From the NCBI RefSeq assembly GCF_026898155.1, contig NZ_CP114028.1, positions 62,001 through 126,000 of the forward strand: a stretch of DNA of 64,000 nt, written 5' to 3'. Source of the stretch: Jiella pelagia (lineage in GTDB: Bacteria > Pseudomonadota > Alphaproteobacteria > Rhizobiales > Rhizobiaceae). The notes below the pieces were generated by a model. That model was not told the origin of the DNA. It searched no databases and worked only from the letters and a program-made list of their open reading frames with translations. Both the position numbers and the translations under genes were made by a program. Below are positions 19,824-30,215 of the stretch, one piece after another; within the stretch, counting starts at the first letter, position 1; every line of letters starts with the position of its first letter.

Positions 19824-21077
19824 TCACTGACCGGTCGCGGTCTGCAGGGAACCGGTCAAGCTGCGGCCAGCGCCTTCGAGCTGATCGCGAAACCGCAAGC
19901 GGCTGTTCGGATCCACGACCGCAGCCGGCACCGAGGCGGCGGCGCCGATCACCGAGCCGACGCCCTGCGCGGTGCCGACGGCAGTGGCGCCGATCGCCTC
20001 GGCAAGGTTCACCCGTGAATCCGAAACCCGATCTCCCGCAATCAGCCGCTGGCCGATCGCCTGCACGACGAAGGGGCTCTCGGCGAATTTCGTGTGATTG
20101 AGACTGTCGCCCGCCTGGACATCGCTGAGGTCGACGACATTGACTCCGCGCCTGGCGAAGAACGTCAGCATCAGCGGGTTGTCGAGATCAATCGATCCAA
20201 GCCTTTGGACGCCGCCGGCAAGCCGCCGGGACACCTGCAGGGCGTAATCGTCCTGAGATGTGAATATGGTGATGCGATCTTGAGCCGGACCGAGTTCGTC
20301 GAGCTGTTGGCGAAAGACGTCGATGTCGAGATCGGGAGCGGCCAGAACGATGTTCCGGAGTTTTGCGGGCACTCGGCCCCGGCGGATGGTGAGCTGCCGG
20401 ACCGCCTCCATCGCTAGCCAGCTTCCCATGGAATGAGCCATCAGCGTGATCTCGTCGACATTCGGGCTGTCGGCCGCCTGGGCGATGATCGTCTCGAGGC
20501 TGCTCCGCGAGTAATTGGCGCTTTCGCGATCGTAGAGATAGTCGAAGATGCTGCCGCGCGAAGGCCAGGTGAAGAGGATCGGCGCGGCGTTGACGCCGGT
20601 GTCGTGGCTGATCTGGGCGAAGCGGAAGACCGCCTCCTCATAGGTGGAGTTGAAGCCGTGAACGAAAATGAGAACGCGCTTCTTCGGGCCGGTTACATTG
20701 CGATACCAGGCCAGGGCATCTTGCTCCGCCATGGGCGCGATCTTGAGCGTGACGAATTCCTTGGATGGGTCACCCGGATTGGCCGTCGGATAGATTACCG
20801 TTCCGGGCTTGCGCACGTTGTCGGGGGGAATGGAGACGACGATGTTTTCGACCGAAAGGCCCGGTCCACGCTCACCGCTGAAGACCACACCCGGAACACG
20901 GGAGGGCTGACGCGTCGAGGCGACGAGCATGTTGACGATGTGCGCGCCACGCACCGTGCCGGACACCGGAATCAGCGTCGCGTAAGGCCGCGCGGCACAG
21001 CCCGTGAGCGCTAGGAGCGTCACGGCGAGCAACGCGAAAACGGTCCGCGCGGGAAATGGCCCGGCAGAGTGCTTCAT
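19824..21077 (-). CDS. alpha/beta hydrolase lipoprotein (DUF900)
   Basis: A 417-residue protein with a lipoprotein signal: hydrophobic stretch then LTGC (Cys about 27). The DUF900 hydrolase core has FVHGFNSTYEEA (about 137-148) and the nucleophile elbow AHSMGSW (about 218). A strand ending VLAAPDLDIDVF and a late His in SLNHTKF are candidates for the Asp and His of the triad. A Gly/Ala-rich C-terminal part follows. It is likely outer- or inner-membrane anchored facing the periplasm; the substrate is unknown. It probably heads a short operon with the DUF4105 gene. Confidence 0.85.
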   Translation of the reverse strand: MKHSAGPFPARTVFALLAVTLLALTGCAARPYATLIPVSGTVRGAHIVNMLVASTRQPSRVPGVVFSGERGPGLSVENIVVSIPPDNVRKPGTVIYPTANPGDPSKEFVTLKIAPMAEQDALAWYRNVTGPKKRVLIFVHGFNSTYEEAVFRFAQISHDTGVNAAPILFTWPSRGSIFDYLYDRESANYSRSSLETIIAQAADSPNVDEITLMAHSMGSWLAMEAVRQLTIRRGRVPAKLRNIVLAAPDLDIDVFRQQLDELGPAQDRITIFTSQDDYALQVSRRLAGGVQRLGSIDLDNPLMLTFFARRGVNVVDLSDVQAGDSLNHTKFAESPFVVQAIGQRLIAGDRVSDSRVNLAEAIGATAVGTAQGVGSVIGAAASVPAAVVDPNSRLRFRDQLEGAGRSLTGSLQTATGQ

Positions 21078-21168
21078 TCAAAGATTCCAATCTGTCCCGG
21101 GACAGTCACATCGATCGCGAAGGGAAGCGGTGTGGCGACACGGAGCAAGCCCGATGCGAGAGCTACCG

Positions 21169-21753
21169 TCAATACCGATAAACCAGTCGCAGACCTGTCG
21201 ATTCTAGGCCATCGTTCGAGTCGGCGATATTGGCGTTGGAGACGTGGTTCAGGTAGATCTGCGCACCGAGATTGCGGGTGAAATCGTAGCCGGCGCTGGC
21301 CTGCAGGTGAAAGAGGATCGGAGAGCCGAGATCCCTGACCTCCCCCTCGTCGTTGCCCACCTTGCTGTCGCTGTTGACCGAGCCGCCGAGGCTGAAGCCG
21401 AGATAGAAGGCGTCGGTGAGATAGGCCTCCCAGTTGAGGCCGGCATAGAAGACGTGGATTGGGTCGTTCGATATCGCAGTGTCCGTGCCCAGATAGGGGC
21501 GTGGCGATCCGATGGCGGCGAGGAAATCCGGCGATGGCAGAAGCACTTCTGCGTTAACGGTGCCGCCCGAGAAGGAATCGGGTGTAAACGGGCCTGTGTC
21601 GTACAGGCCGCCTCCGAGGCGCCATTCCATCAAGTCGGCGTTCTTCCCAATGACGATGCCGCCAAGGGCCATGCGGGAGCTCTCTTGAGCCACCGCCGGG
21701 AGCGCGATCGAAGCAAATGCGGCAGCCAATATGAATCTCAGCATTGTCTCCAA
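21169..21753 (-). CDS. PagL-like lipid A 3-O-deacylase / acyloxyacyl hydrolase family outer-membrane protein
   Basis: About 191-194 residues with a signal peptide (MLRFILAAAFASIALPAVAQ, start Met at 21744 more likely than 21753). Alternating beta-barrel strands follow, ending in Tyr as outer-membrane barrels do. The C-terminal HVSNANIADSNDGLESTGLR carries the His-Ser pair and downstream Glu typical of PagL. It would remove an acyl chain from lipid A in the outer membrane. An uninterrupted GAGCTC lies in this gene at 21677-21682, one of only two in the window. Confidence 0.8.
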   Translation of the reverse strand: METMLRFILAAAFASIALPAVAQESSRMALGGIVIGKNADLMEWRLGGGLYDTGPFTPDSFSGGTVNAEVLLPSPDFLAAIGSPRPYLGTDTAISNDPIHVFYAGLNWEAYLTDAFYLGFSLGGSVNSDSKVGNDEGEVRDLGSPILFHLQASAGYDFTRNLGAQIYLNHVSNANIADSNDGLESTGLRLVYRY

Positions 21754-22098
21754 TCACCAACCTTGTGTTCCGTCGCCACACGAGACCCGAGAATGCCGGC
21801 TACGGAGAGTGTTCACTCGGCCTCGAGGACACCTGAAGCACGACGATTCGTCAGCGAGGTCAGAAGAGCAAAAGTACGGGTTCGTATCAATATGCTGCAT
21901 CGAACTTGATGGCGTTGTGATGCTGGTGCAACAGTCCCAATGCACCTCGATCCTCTCCGGGATCACGGTCGCCATTTCGTGAGGCCTGCGCTCCACGGCG
22001 GAAGGGAACGACGTGCGGTCGACTATCGATAGCGATCGGAACGGCGCGTGCCGCCGGTGCCGCAAGCCGGAATGACGCCGCCGGATTACGTTCCGCCC
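21754..22098. other. intergenic, no feature seen
   Basis: About 345 bp between the PagL-like gene and the TetR gene. The short open frames here lack recognisable similarity or ribosome binding sites. I see no repeat, RNA gene or clear terminator. Confidence 0.4.
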
Positions 22099-22768
22099 TT
22101 ACCTCACCTTTGATGTAAGGGGGTGGTAGCCCCGGATGAAGAACTCGACGTAGTCACGCACTCCTGCCTTGTCCGCCTCGGTGACGGTAGGCTCTCTGAG
22201 CCCGAGATGGACCCTGTCGATGTGTGGGGAAACGGTTCCGTCGAAAAACCGGCGGCTTGCTACCAAGGTGTCCATGGGACGTAGCTCGCCCGCGACGACG
22301 GCCTCGTCGAGAATGCGGGCCAGTGGCTGATGAAGCTGTTCGGTCGCTTTATTGACCGCCGCGATAACCCCGGGAATCGTCGAGCCTCATGACGAGCAAG
22401 TTGTGGTAGAAGGTCGTGATCTCGGGCTGAAGAGCCTGTTCCAGAAGTTGCAGCGCCACGGTCTCCAGACGCTCGGCGAGATCGCCGCCTTCGACCATGG
22501 AAAATCCCGCGCCGACGAAACGCTCCTCGACGATCTGTAGGCAGACGGCCTCGAACAACTCGTCCTTGTTGGCAAAGCGGGCATAGAAGGTCTTCTTGGA
22601 GATCTTTGCCTGATGCACGATCAGATCAATGCTGGTTTCTCCGTAGCCCAGCGTCATGAAGTTCTGGCGCGCGAGCGAGATGATGAGCCTGGTCAGCTCC
22701 CTCGAACGATCCGGCGACGGACGCCCCCGGCTCCGTGCTGCTACAGTGTTCGGCAGTCGTTTGACCAT
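22099..22768 (-). CDS. TetR/AcrR family regulator, one frameshift
   Basis: The N-terminal helix-turn-helix is intact: LARQNFMTLGYGETSIDLI then KISKKTFYARFANKDELFEAV (about 30-75). The frame breaks at 22382-22388 (GAGCCTC on the plus strand). Removing one base continues NLLVM-SSTIPGVIAAVNKA to a stop at 22099, giving 222 residues, normal for the family. As written it would end early after ~139 residues. It is divergent from the dehydrogenase at 22907, so it probably represses that gene and itself from the 138-bp gap. Confidence 0.85.
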
Positions 22769-22906
22769 TCTGCGTCATGGCATGGGGGTGATTCACCGCG
22801 ACCGACGTGAATTATCTTCAATCGATGGATCTCCAACTGGTCCATTCTGCCATCTGCTACAGGTAGTCGAGCTTGAAGGCAACTGAGTTCAGAAAGGAAG
22901 TATTTG

Positions 22907-24077
22907 ATGCGCGCGATCACTTGGCACGGCAAGCATGACATGCGCTGCGAGAGCGTGCCCGATCCCGAGGTCGAGCACGGCCGCGACGCCATCATCAAGG
23001 TCACGAGCTGCGCCATCTGCGGCTCGGACCTGCACTTCTACGACGGCTTCATGCCGGGCATGGAATCGGGTGATATCGTCGGCCACGAGTTCATGGGCGA
23101 GGTTATGGAAGTGGGCCGCGACAACAAGAAGCTCAAGGTCGGCGACCGGGTCGTCGTGCCGTTCACCATCGTCTGCGGTGAATGCGACCAGTGCCGCGCC
23201 GGACGTTTTTCGGTCTGCGAGCGGTCGAACCGCAACGCTGATACTGCCGCCAAGATGTTCGGTCATACCAGCGCGGGGCTTTTCGGTTATTCGCATCTGA
23301 CCGGGGGTTATGCTGGCGGACAAGCGGAATTCGTGCGTGTGCCCTTCGCCGACGCCGGTCCGGTCAAAGTGCCCTCGACGCTTACCGACGAACAGGTCCT
23401 CTTCCTCGGCGACATCCTGCCGACCGGTTGGCAGGGCGCAGCTGAATGCGAGATCAAGCCGACGGACACGGTGGCCATCTGGGGCGCCGGTCCCGTCGGG
23501 CTCTTCGCCCTGCAGAGCGCGAAGATCATGGGCGCACGCCAGGTCATCGTCATTGATGAGGTGCCCGAGCGCCTCGCCATCGCCGAGCGCATGGGTGCAA
23601 TCACCATCGACTTCTCCAAGGAGTCGACCGTAGAGCGGCTGAACGAGCTGACCGACAACAAGGGCCCGGAATGCTGCATCGACTGCGTCGGCATGGAGGC
23701 CCATTCCGGCTACAGCGTCGAGCATGCCTATGACCGCATCAAGCAAACGGTGATGGCTGAGACCGATCGCCCGCACGTCCTGCGCGAGATGATCTATGTC
23801 TGCCGTCCGGGCGGCACGATCTCAGTGCCGGGGGTCTATGGCGGCATCGTCGACAAGATCCCGTTCGGCGCGGCGATGAACAAGTCGTTGACTTTCAAGA
23901 TGGGGCAGACGCACGTCAACAAATGGGCCGACGACCTTCTGCGGCGGATCGAGGAGGGTCAGTTCGACACGACGTCGTTCATCTCCCATCGCGGCACGCT
24001 CGAAGACGCGCCGGAGCCTCTACAAGACGTTTCGAGACAAGGCGGATGGCTGCACCAAAGTGGTACTGACCCCCTGA
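22907..24077 (+). CDS. zinc-dependent dehydrogenase (formaldehyde dehydrogenase-like), frameshift near the 3' end
   Basis: A medium-chain dehydrogenase with a good ribosome binding site (AAAGGAAG) before ATG at 22907. Catalytic zinc motif CAICGSDLHFYDG (Cys about 37), GHEFMGEV (His about 65), and the four structural-zinc cysteines CGECDQCRAGRFSVC (about 92-106). The cofactor motif is WGAGPVGLFALQSAKIMGA. The frame shifts at 24014-24020 (GAGCCTC). Removing one base restores the normal tail EDAPE-LYKTFRDKADGC to a stop at 24077 (389 residues). Likely substrates are formaldehyde or alcohols. The divergent TetR gene is its probable regulator. Confidence 0.87.
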
Positions 24078-24531
24078 CACTTCGGATCAGCCCGACATTC
24101 TTTTGTGAAGTTCGTGGCTGGCTTATCGACATGCTCGGGTTGCCGATCCCAATTCTCAGAACGGCAACCCATTGCACACGTTTCAGCAGGCAGACACCGT
24201 GCTTGCGGCGGCTCCGTTGCGAAAACCGATAAGGGCCGCAGTGATCCCCTTCTGTTCTTCTCTGATTGGGGTCGTTAAGGTCAAGCTCCCTGTTTTCTTC
24301 GCCGCCGGATCATGTCGCCCCGTGAGCCGCATGCTTCTCTTCGCGGTCGGCGTTCGAGCCGCCGCATGATGGGGTCCAGAAGGCTTGGTGTCTCAATCTG
24401 TTTCACGACCTGATCGGCCTTTGCCGATGGGTCCAGAATTGAAGCGAAATCACCCAACCTCTCGTCCCCACGGGAACGATCCGGTTTACCCTTGCGGGCG
24501 TGTCAGTGTGCCTTTCCCTTTCGTGGGCTGA
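24078..24531. other. non-coding region between dehydrogenase and IS110
   Basis: About 450 bp with only short unsupported frames. It may include the right-hand end of the IS110 element, whose boundaries I could not fix because IS110 elements often lack inverted repeats. No other feature was seen. Confidence 0.35.
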
Positions 24532-25578
24532 TTATGAGGCGACTGCGACGCTGGCGCTCGGCTCTTTTCCAAAGCGAAAGTCTTCGCCCTCGCTCCACAT
24601 CCGGTGCAGGATGACAGCGAGCTTTCTGGCGACTGCAACACGCGCCCGCGCCATGCCGCGGCGCCGGGCGATCTGCATGCCCCAAGCTTTCAGGCTCGAC
24701 CATTTCTTCGAGCGCACGAGCAGCGAGTGGGCCGCTTCGTAAAGAACGGAGCGAGTCAATTCGTCGCCGCATCGGCTGATCCGGCCCTGGATGTCGGTTT
24801 CGCCCGATTGATAGCGTGACGGGGTCAGTCCGAGGTGGACGCCGACATCCCTGGAATGACGGAAACGCTCCGGCCGATCGATGGTGGCGCGGAAGGCGAG
24901 CGCCGTGATCGGACCGACGCCTGGAACGCTCATCAGCCGTCGGCACGTCTCCTCACTTTTGACGATGTCGAGAACCTGCTTCGTCAGCGTGGCGAGCTGC
25001 TCCATCATCGTCTTCAGGACGGTGAGAAGCGGTCTGATCAAGTCCATGACATCGGTATCGCTCGCCGCCATCTCGCGAACTCGTTGGTCGAATGCAGTGC
25101 GACTTGGCTTGCCGAGTTTGATGCCGGCTTCGCGCAGGATCGCGCGCACGACATTCTCGATCGAACCCATCTCGCTCAGGATCGTGCGGCGGGCCACGAG
25201 AAGCGAGCGCCAAAGACGGGATTGCCGCGATTTGACATGAACCTCGCGAAACCAACCCGTGCGCATGATCTGCGCCAGAGCGCGGGCGTCATTGCGATCG
25301 GTCTTATTGGGCATCGTCTTCATCGCCGCATTGGCCTTGCGCGTTTCGATGCAGATCGCCGGCCATCCGGCATCGCGCAGCCCATCATGGAGCCAGGCCG
25401 AGAGCGGGCATGCGTCGAGGCCGATCCGTTCAAGGCGGAGGTCGACAGTTCGCAACGAAATGACAAGGGCTTCGGGTTCGCTCGCCGATCGTAGTTCTTT
25501 GACGATCTCGCCATTCTCGTCGACGACGCAGATCGACGTCTCTTCCAGCGAGACGTCCAGTCCTGCATAGTATCTCAT
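24532..25578 (-). CDS. IS110 family transposase
   Basis: About 348 residues from the Met of MRYYAGLDVSLEETS, the typical IS110 start; an upstream in-frame Met lies at 25614. The N-terminal DEDD-type domain includes YAGLDVSLEETS and NKTDRNDARALAQIMRTGW. The C-terminal domain has RRLMSVPGVGPITALAFRAT and the serine-containing tail SRYQSGETDIQGRISRCGD. The frame is intact. The boundaries of the element probably extend to roughly 24.2-25.7 kb. Confidence 0.92.
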   Translation of the reverse strand: MRYYAGLDVSLEETSICVVDENGEIVKELRSASEPEALVISLRTVDLRLERIGLDACPLSAWLHDGLRDAGWPAICIETRKANAAMKTMPNKTDRNDARALAQIMRTGWFREVHVKSRQSRLWRSLLVARRTILSEMGSIENVVRAILREAGIKLGKPSRTAFDQRVREMAASDTDVMDLIRPLLTVLKTMMEQLATLTKQVLDIVKSEETCRRLMSVPGVGPITALAFRATIDRPERFRHSRDVGVHLGLTPSRYQSGETDIQGRISRCGDELTRSVLYEAAHSLLVRSKKWSSLKAWGMQIARRRGMARARVAVARKLAVILHRMWSEGEDFRFGKEPSASVAVAS

Positions 25579-25706
25579 GGCTGCTTCCTCTCGATGCTTG
25601 TGGCCGATCAACACGGACCACGTTTTACCATCTTGAAGGGAGCAGCCGCCGCTGCGGCCGAGACCCCAATCACCCCATCTGTTTCAAATCTGCAAATTTC
25701 ACCCGG

Positions 25707-26024
25707 ATGAACGTCGACGGGAGATCCCCTCCCATCTTGACTAGCCGCCTAAATATACGCAATTTTGGATCATGTAGGCAGCTAATTGGACTGTTTGCGA
25801 TGGGCTCTAATCGGCAGGCGGATTCTTCAATGAAAGTGGGCCGTCTCATGGAACTGCGGCGTGGTCCCAAATCAGGAATGATTGCTATCATTGAAGATAT
25901 AAAGGGAAATAAGCACGACCCTTTCTATATCGGCAAGCTTATATCCTGTAACCGACAAGTCATCTGGCACTGGAAGTCAGTCCTTCCCGCCCAGAAAGCC
26001 GATGAAGAAAATCATCCAGAATGA
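25707..26024 (+). CDS. hypothetical protein
   Basis: A 105-residue frame in a stretch with visibly lower G+C than its surroundings. The second half (MELRRGPKSGMIAIIEDIKG, then KLISCNRQVIWHWKSV) looks like a compact soluble domain. I do not recognise it. A Met at about 25831 or 25846 may be the true start. It overlaps the convergent minus-strand gene by about a dozen bases. Confidence 0.4.
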   Translation: MNVDGRSPPILTSRLNIRNFGSCRQLIGLFAMGSNRQADSSMKVGRLMELRRGPKSGMIAIIEDIKGNKHDPFYIGKLISCNRQVIWHWKSVLPAQKADEENHPE

Positions 26025-26257
26025 ATTTCTTGCTTTTCCTTGACAGCCTCCTGGATCGGATGGCCTAGCATCACCGGCATACACCGGCGGGACGCTTCAC
26101 TAAGCAATCCGCGCTCCACCAGGGCGTACATCACTTCACCCGAACCGCCTATGCTTGAGACGACACGCTTGGCTGAATCGCCGAGAACTAAAGCCATTCC
26201 GCTATGGTGAGAGCGTTCAATTTCGGCGTCGATCGCTTCCTTTAGAGCCCTATTCAT
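26012..26257 (-). CDS. hypothetical protein
   Basis: 81 residues from the Met at 26257 (MNRALKEAIDAEIERSHHSG), with no recognised domain. The helical N-terminus followed by VVSSIGGSGEVMYALVERGL is coding-like. An upstream Met at 26296 would add 13 residues. It is convergent with the hypothetical gene at 25707. Low G+C suggests acquisition with that neighbour. Confidence 0.4.
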   Translation of the reverse strand: MNRALKEAIDAEIERSHHSGMALVLGDSAKRVVSSIGGSGEVMYALVERGLLSEASRRCMPVMLGHPIQEAVKEKQEIHSG

Positions 26258-26444
26258 CCACTTGCTCCTTCCGAGCAGAAAAAACCCGCCTATCATATCA
26301 AGGCCGCCTGAAAGCGAAACTGTCTTTTTCGTCGATGCCGACTTACGCGTGTTTCAATATAGGGCGCTGAACTGCTTGCAAGCCGACATCCTGCCGGTTG
26401 CCCTATATGGTGAAGACGGCGAAAAACAGGGCTCCAGGATACGG

Positions 26445-26720
26445 ATGAAGAAGCAGAAGCGGCGGCAACAAGTGGCGGCGTTGCCGTATTGGATTGATCC
26501 AGATGGCAAGCTGAAACTGCTCCTCGTCACTTCGCGCGATACCGGCCGATGGGTGCTGCCGAAAGGCTGGCCGATGAAAGGTCGCCGTCCTCATAAGGCC
26601 GCGCAAATCGAAGCGTTCGAGGAGGCTGGCATTGATGGAAAATCCCGGAAGCGAGCGATTGGCACCTACGACTATGACAAGGACGGCCAGATTCCTTGCC
26701 GCGTTCAGGTGCGTCGAATT
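26445..26720 (+). pseudogene. NUDIX hydrolase, 3' truncated
   Basis: The frame begins at ATG 26445 and encodes VAALPYWIDPDGKLKLLLVT then RWVLPKGWPMKGRRPHKAAQ and EAFEEAGIDG. This matches the family's beta strands and Nudix box (GX5-EX7-REUXEEXGU), although the expected Arg of the box is not obvious. After about 90 residues the similarity stops near 26716 and the frame continues into antisense of the helicase gene. The C-terminal third is lost at that junction. Confidence 0.75.
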
Positions 26721-29700
26721 CATGCAGCCCCCGTTCCCTGAGAGCCTCGAATCCGAGGAAGCGCTGCACCGCGAACATTTCGCCGAGCGTATTGGTGATC
26801 GGCGTGCCGGAGGCGAGCACGAGCGCCCGGCCGGGGTTCTTCGTCTCGATGAACCGCGACTTCACATAGAGGTCCCACGCGCGCTGCGAGCCGTTCGGAT
26901 CAACGCCCTTGAGCGTCGACATATTGGTGGCGAAGGAGAGCCTTCTGAACTCCTGCGCCTCGTCGACGATGATCTGGTCGACGCCGATCTCCGAAATCGT
27001 CAAGAGGTCGTCCTTGACCGAGCCGAGCGCCTCAAGCCGATTGCGCAATCCCTCCTTCAGCCGCTCAAGACGCTTGCGCGACACCCGGTCGTCGCTTTCG
27101 ACCCGGGTGAGCAGCTCCTCGTAGAGCGTGAGCCTCATCCTCGATCATCTGCTTTTCGAACGCGGCGGGAACGGAGATGAACTTGAAGGCGGAATGGGTG
27201 ATGATGATCGCGTCCCAGGTCGCTATCGCGGCACGCGACAGAAACCGGTGGCGTTTGTCTTTGGTGAAGTTGGTTTCATCGGCGACGAGAATGCGGGCGG
27301 TCGGATAAAGCGCCAGGAACTCGCGGGCCGCCTGCGCTAAGCAATGGCCGGGCACGACCAGCATGGCTTTCGAGATCAGGCCGAGCCGGCGTTGTTCCAT
27401 GACCGCGGCTGCCATCGTCATGGTCTTGCTGGCGCCGACGGCGTGGGCGAGATAGGTCGCCCCCGAAGAAATGATCCGCCAGATGCCCCGTTTCTGGTGG
27501 CCATAAAGAACAAAGGCGCCAGAGGCGCCCGGTAGCTGGAGATGGTCCCCATCGAAGGATCGGGGCGCGATATTGTTGAAGGTATCGTTGTAGACCCGCG
27601 CCAGCCGGTCGGTCCGGTCGGGATCGGACCAGACCCATGTCTGGAAAGCGGTGTTGAACTTGGTCAGCTTCTCCTTGGCCGCCTCGGTATCGACGACATT
27701 GAGGACCCTGCGCTCGCTGTCCCCGTCTTTCACCGTATCGAAGATCTGCGGGATACGGCTGTTCAGGGCATCCGCGAGGAGCCTCACCGGCGTGCCGGCG
27801 CTTGGTGCCCCATTCGGACGTGCCCTCGGCGCGATAGGCAAGCATGCGCCCATCGACCCTCCAGGAGGCGAGTTCCGGCATGTGACGGATGCGAATCTCG
27901 GTCCCCATTGTCTCCTTGACGAAGTCGACGACATCGCAGGCGGGAATCCAGGGGGCGCCAAGCCGCGCGGTGATCTCGGAAGGGCTGAGATCGGCCGGTT
28001 GCACCGCCTCGAGGCCTCGACATTCCGTTCATAGGCCGGATCAAGCTCGGTCGCAGCTTCCGCTGTGGCCAGCTTGTCGCGCACGGGGCCGGAAAGATAA
28101 GCGTCGGAAGTCTGCCACGAGCCATCCGCCGGATCGCGGTAGATTGCGCTGCCCAACTCCTCGATGACCGTCTCCCGATCTTCATGCAGCAGCTCGGCAA
28201 TATGGTCGATGTCGACATGGCCGCGTTCGTTGAGGACGACGGCAAGCGCATCGGCCGCACTGGTGATCACGGGCGGTGACGGCGGCGCGATGACCCGTTC
28301 AGAAAAGATCGGGCCGGGCTTCGCGGTATCCGTATCGAGATCGTAGGTCTCGATGGAAGCGACTAGCCAGCAATCGGGATCGTTGAGGAAGGGCTGCAGG
28401 TTCGGTCGGCGATGCGTCTCGCGCGTCTCGCCGGTTTCCCCGTTCTCGGTGATCGACACCTTGGTGTGATTGATCGGCCCGAAGTCGCGCACGAAGCTCG
28501 ACCAGGCGATGCGGAGCTTCACCTGAAGGTCACGCCAAGGCTGATCGGTCTCCTGGGCCTTAAGGACCGCGCGCGCGGCGTCGCGGACCGGGATCAGCTT
28601 CCCGACGATGTCGATCTGCTTCTCCGAAAACCCCTCTCCGGACCGGCCCTTGCGGACGGGAACCGGCGCGGGTTTGCCGTCGAGCACCTGCATGAGGTTC
28701 CTCGACGCGTCGATGACAAAACTTCCCTCGCGAACTTGCGAATCCTCAGGTCTGACGACATCGGGCGGGGTCGTCCAAAATTCGAGATCGACATCGATTG
28801 CGTCGGGTTCGCCGTTATAAATGGCGTCCGGAAGAGTGAGGACGGCATCGTCCAAGTCGGCTTCGAGATCGCCGTCATCGGCCAGGCAGGTATAGGTTTC
28901 GCCGAAGGGGCCGGATGTCGTGGCGTGGCGGCCGAGCACATTAGCTGGATGGTCGGCGAACCAGCGGTTGACCCTGATGGCCTCGCGGCCCTCGGCAGCA
29001 GGAATGACCTCCCTCAGATCGAGCCAGGTCGAGTCGCCGGGAGCCTCTCCCGGCTTGCGCTTGCGGAAGAACAGAATGTCGACAACGACATCCGTGCCTG
29101 CATCCTGCCGGAAGCTGCCCTCGGGCAGGCGGATCGCGGCGACGAGATCGGCCGACCTGGCAATGTGCTCGCGGGGCGTGGCATCGGCCTTGTCCATGGT
29201 GCCGGACGATGTGACGAAGGCGGCGAGCGCTCCGGGTTTCAGAAGATCGATCGACCGCACGATGAAATAGTCATGCAGCCGCAGTACCATCAATCGGTAG
29301 GCGCGGTCGGACCGGACGGTCCGGTCCGAAAACGGCGGATTGCCGATAGCGAGATCGAAATGCGCCGGCAGATCGGTGCGCGCGAAATCGCCCTCGATGA
29401 TGCGGGCAACCGGCTGCAGGAGGCGGGCGATGCGCGCGGTGACCGGATCGAGCCTCGATGCCGGTAACAAAGGACGCATCCCGGAATGCCTCCGGCATCA
29501 GCGCGGGAAACAACCCCGTCCCGATGCCCGGTTCGAGGACGCGGCCGCCGCGCCAGCCGAGGCGTTCGAGCCCTTTCCAGGTCGCCTTGATGATGAACTC
29601 GGGCGTGAAATGGGCATATTGCGTGCAGCGGGCGAGCGAGGCGTAATCGGCCTCGCTTACGGCCTCCCGCAAGTCCGCGCCAAGGTCCTCCCATCCCTTG

Positions 29701-30122
29701 CGGAACCCGTTCTTACCGGGCCGGGCGAAGACAGCGTTCGCCAGATCGGAGGCGCCGAAGCCGTTGAACCGGATGAGACGAGCCTGTTCCTGCGCGGTTG
29801 CGGGCCGATCCTCGGCCGCGATCGTCGCGGCGAGCGAGATGGCGGCGAGATTGTCCCGCGCCCGGGCCTTCCAGCCTTTGGCGAGTCCGCGGCTTCCGGG
29901 AAGATGGAAATTGCTGCCGCGCGCCGCGTCATCGGGCTTAGGCTTGGGCGGAGGAGCCGCCGGGACCTGGCTGTTGACCTGGGCGTCGGATGGAGGATGG
30001 GGGTCGGTCGTTTCGGGTTTCGGACTGTCGACGAAGGCGGTCACGCTGAGGCCAAACCCGGAACTGAGCGCGCTGCGTGAACTGCCGAAGATGTCGAGGG
30101 TAGAGGGATCGTGGTCGGACAT
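26716..30122 (-). pseudogene. plasmid methylase-helicase (N-6 adenine methylase + SNF2-like helicase), second copy, frameshifted and 3' truncated
   Basis: The gene starts at 30122. An N-terminal linker is followed by the methylase region (VLEPGIGTGLFPALMPE, then AIGNPPFSDRTVR). The helicase region has YLAHAVGASKTMTMAAAVME (Walker A-like), DQIIVDEAQEFRRLSF (DEAQ box) and LVLASGTPITNTLGE. Frame breaks: 29450-29456, 27779-27785 and 27130-27136, all GAGCCTC on the plus strand and repaired by removing one base (for example IEDE-LTLYEELLTR). A fourth, near 28011-28020, looks like a one-base deletion. The end is missing: similarity stops at LHEFDA next to the broken NUDIX gene. Intact relatives occur on rhizobial plasmids; the role is unproven. 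Confidence 0.82.
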
Positions 30123-30215
30123 TAGCTAGTTGTGGCTTCTCCTGTGATGCGGGCGCACGGAGCCGCGCCGCCGGGCGAACCGGCAGCGTCGAGACGCGCG
30201 GAATTGGAAGGGCGG

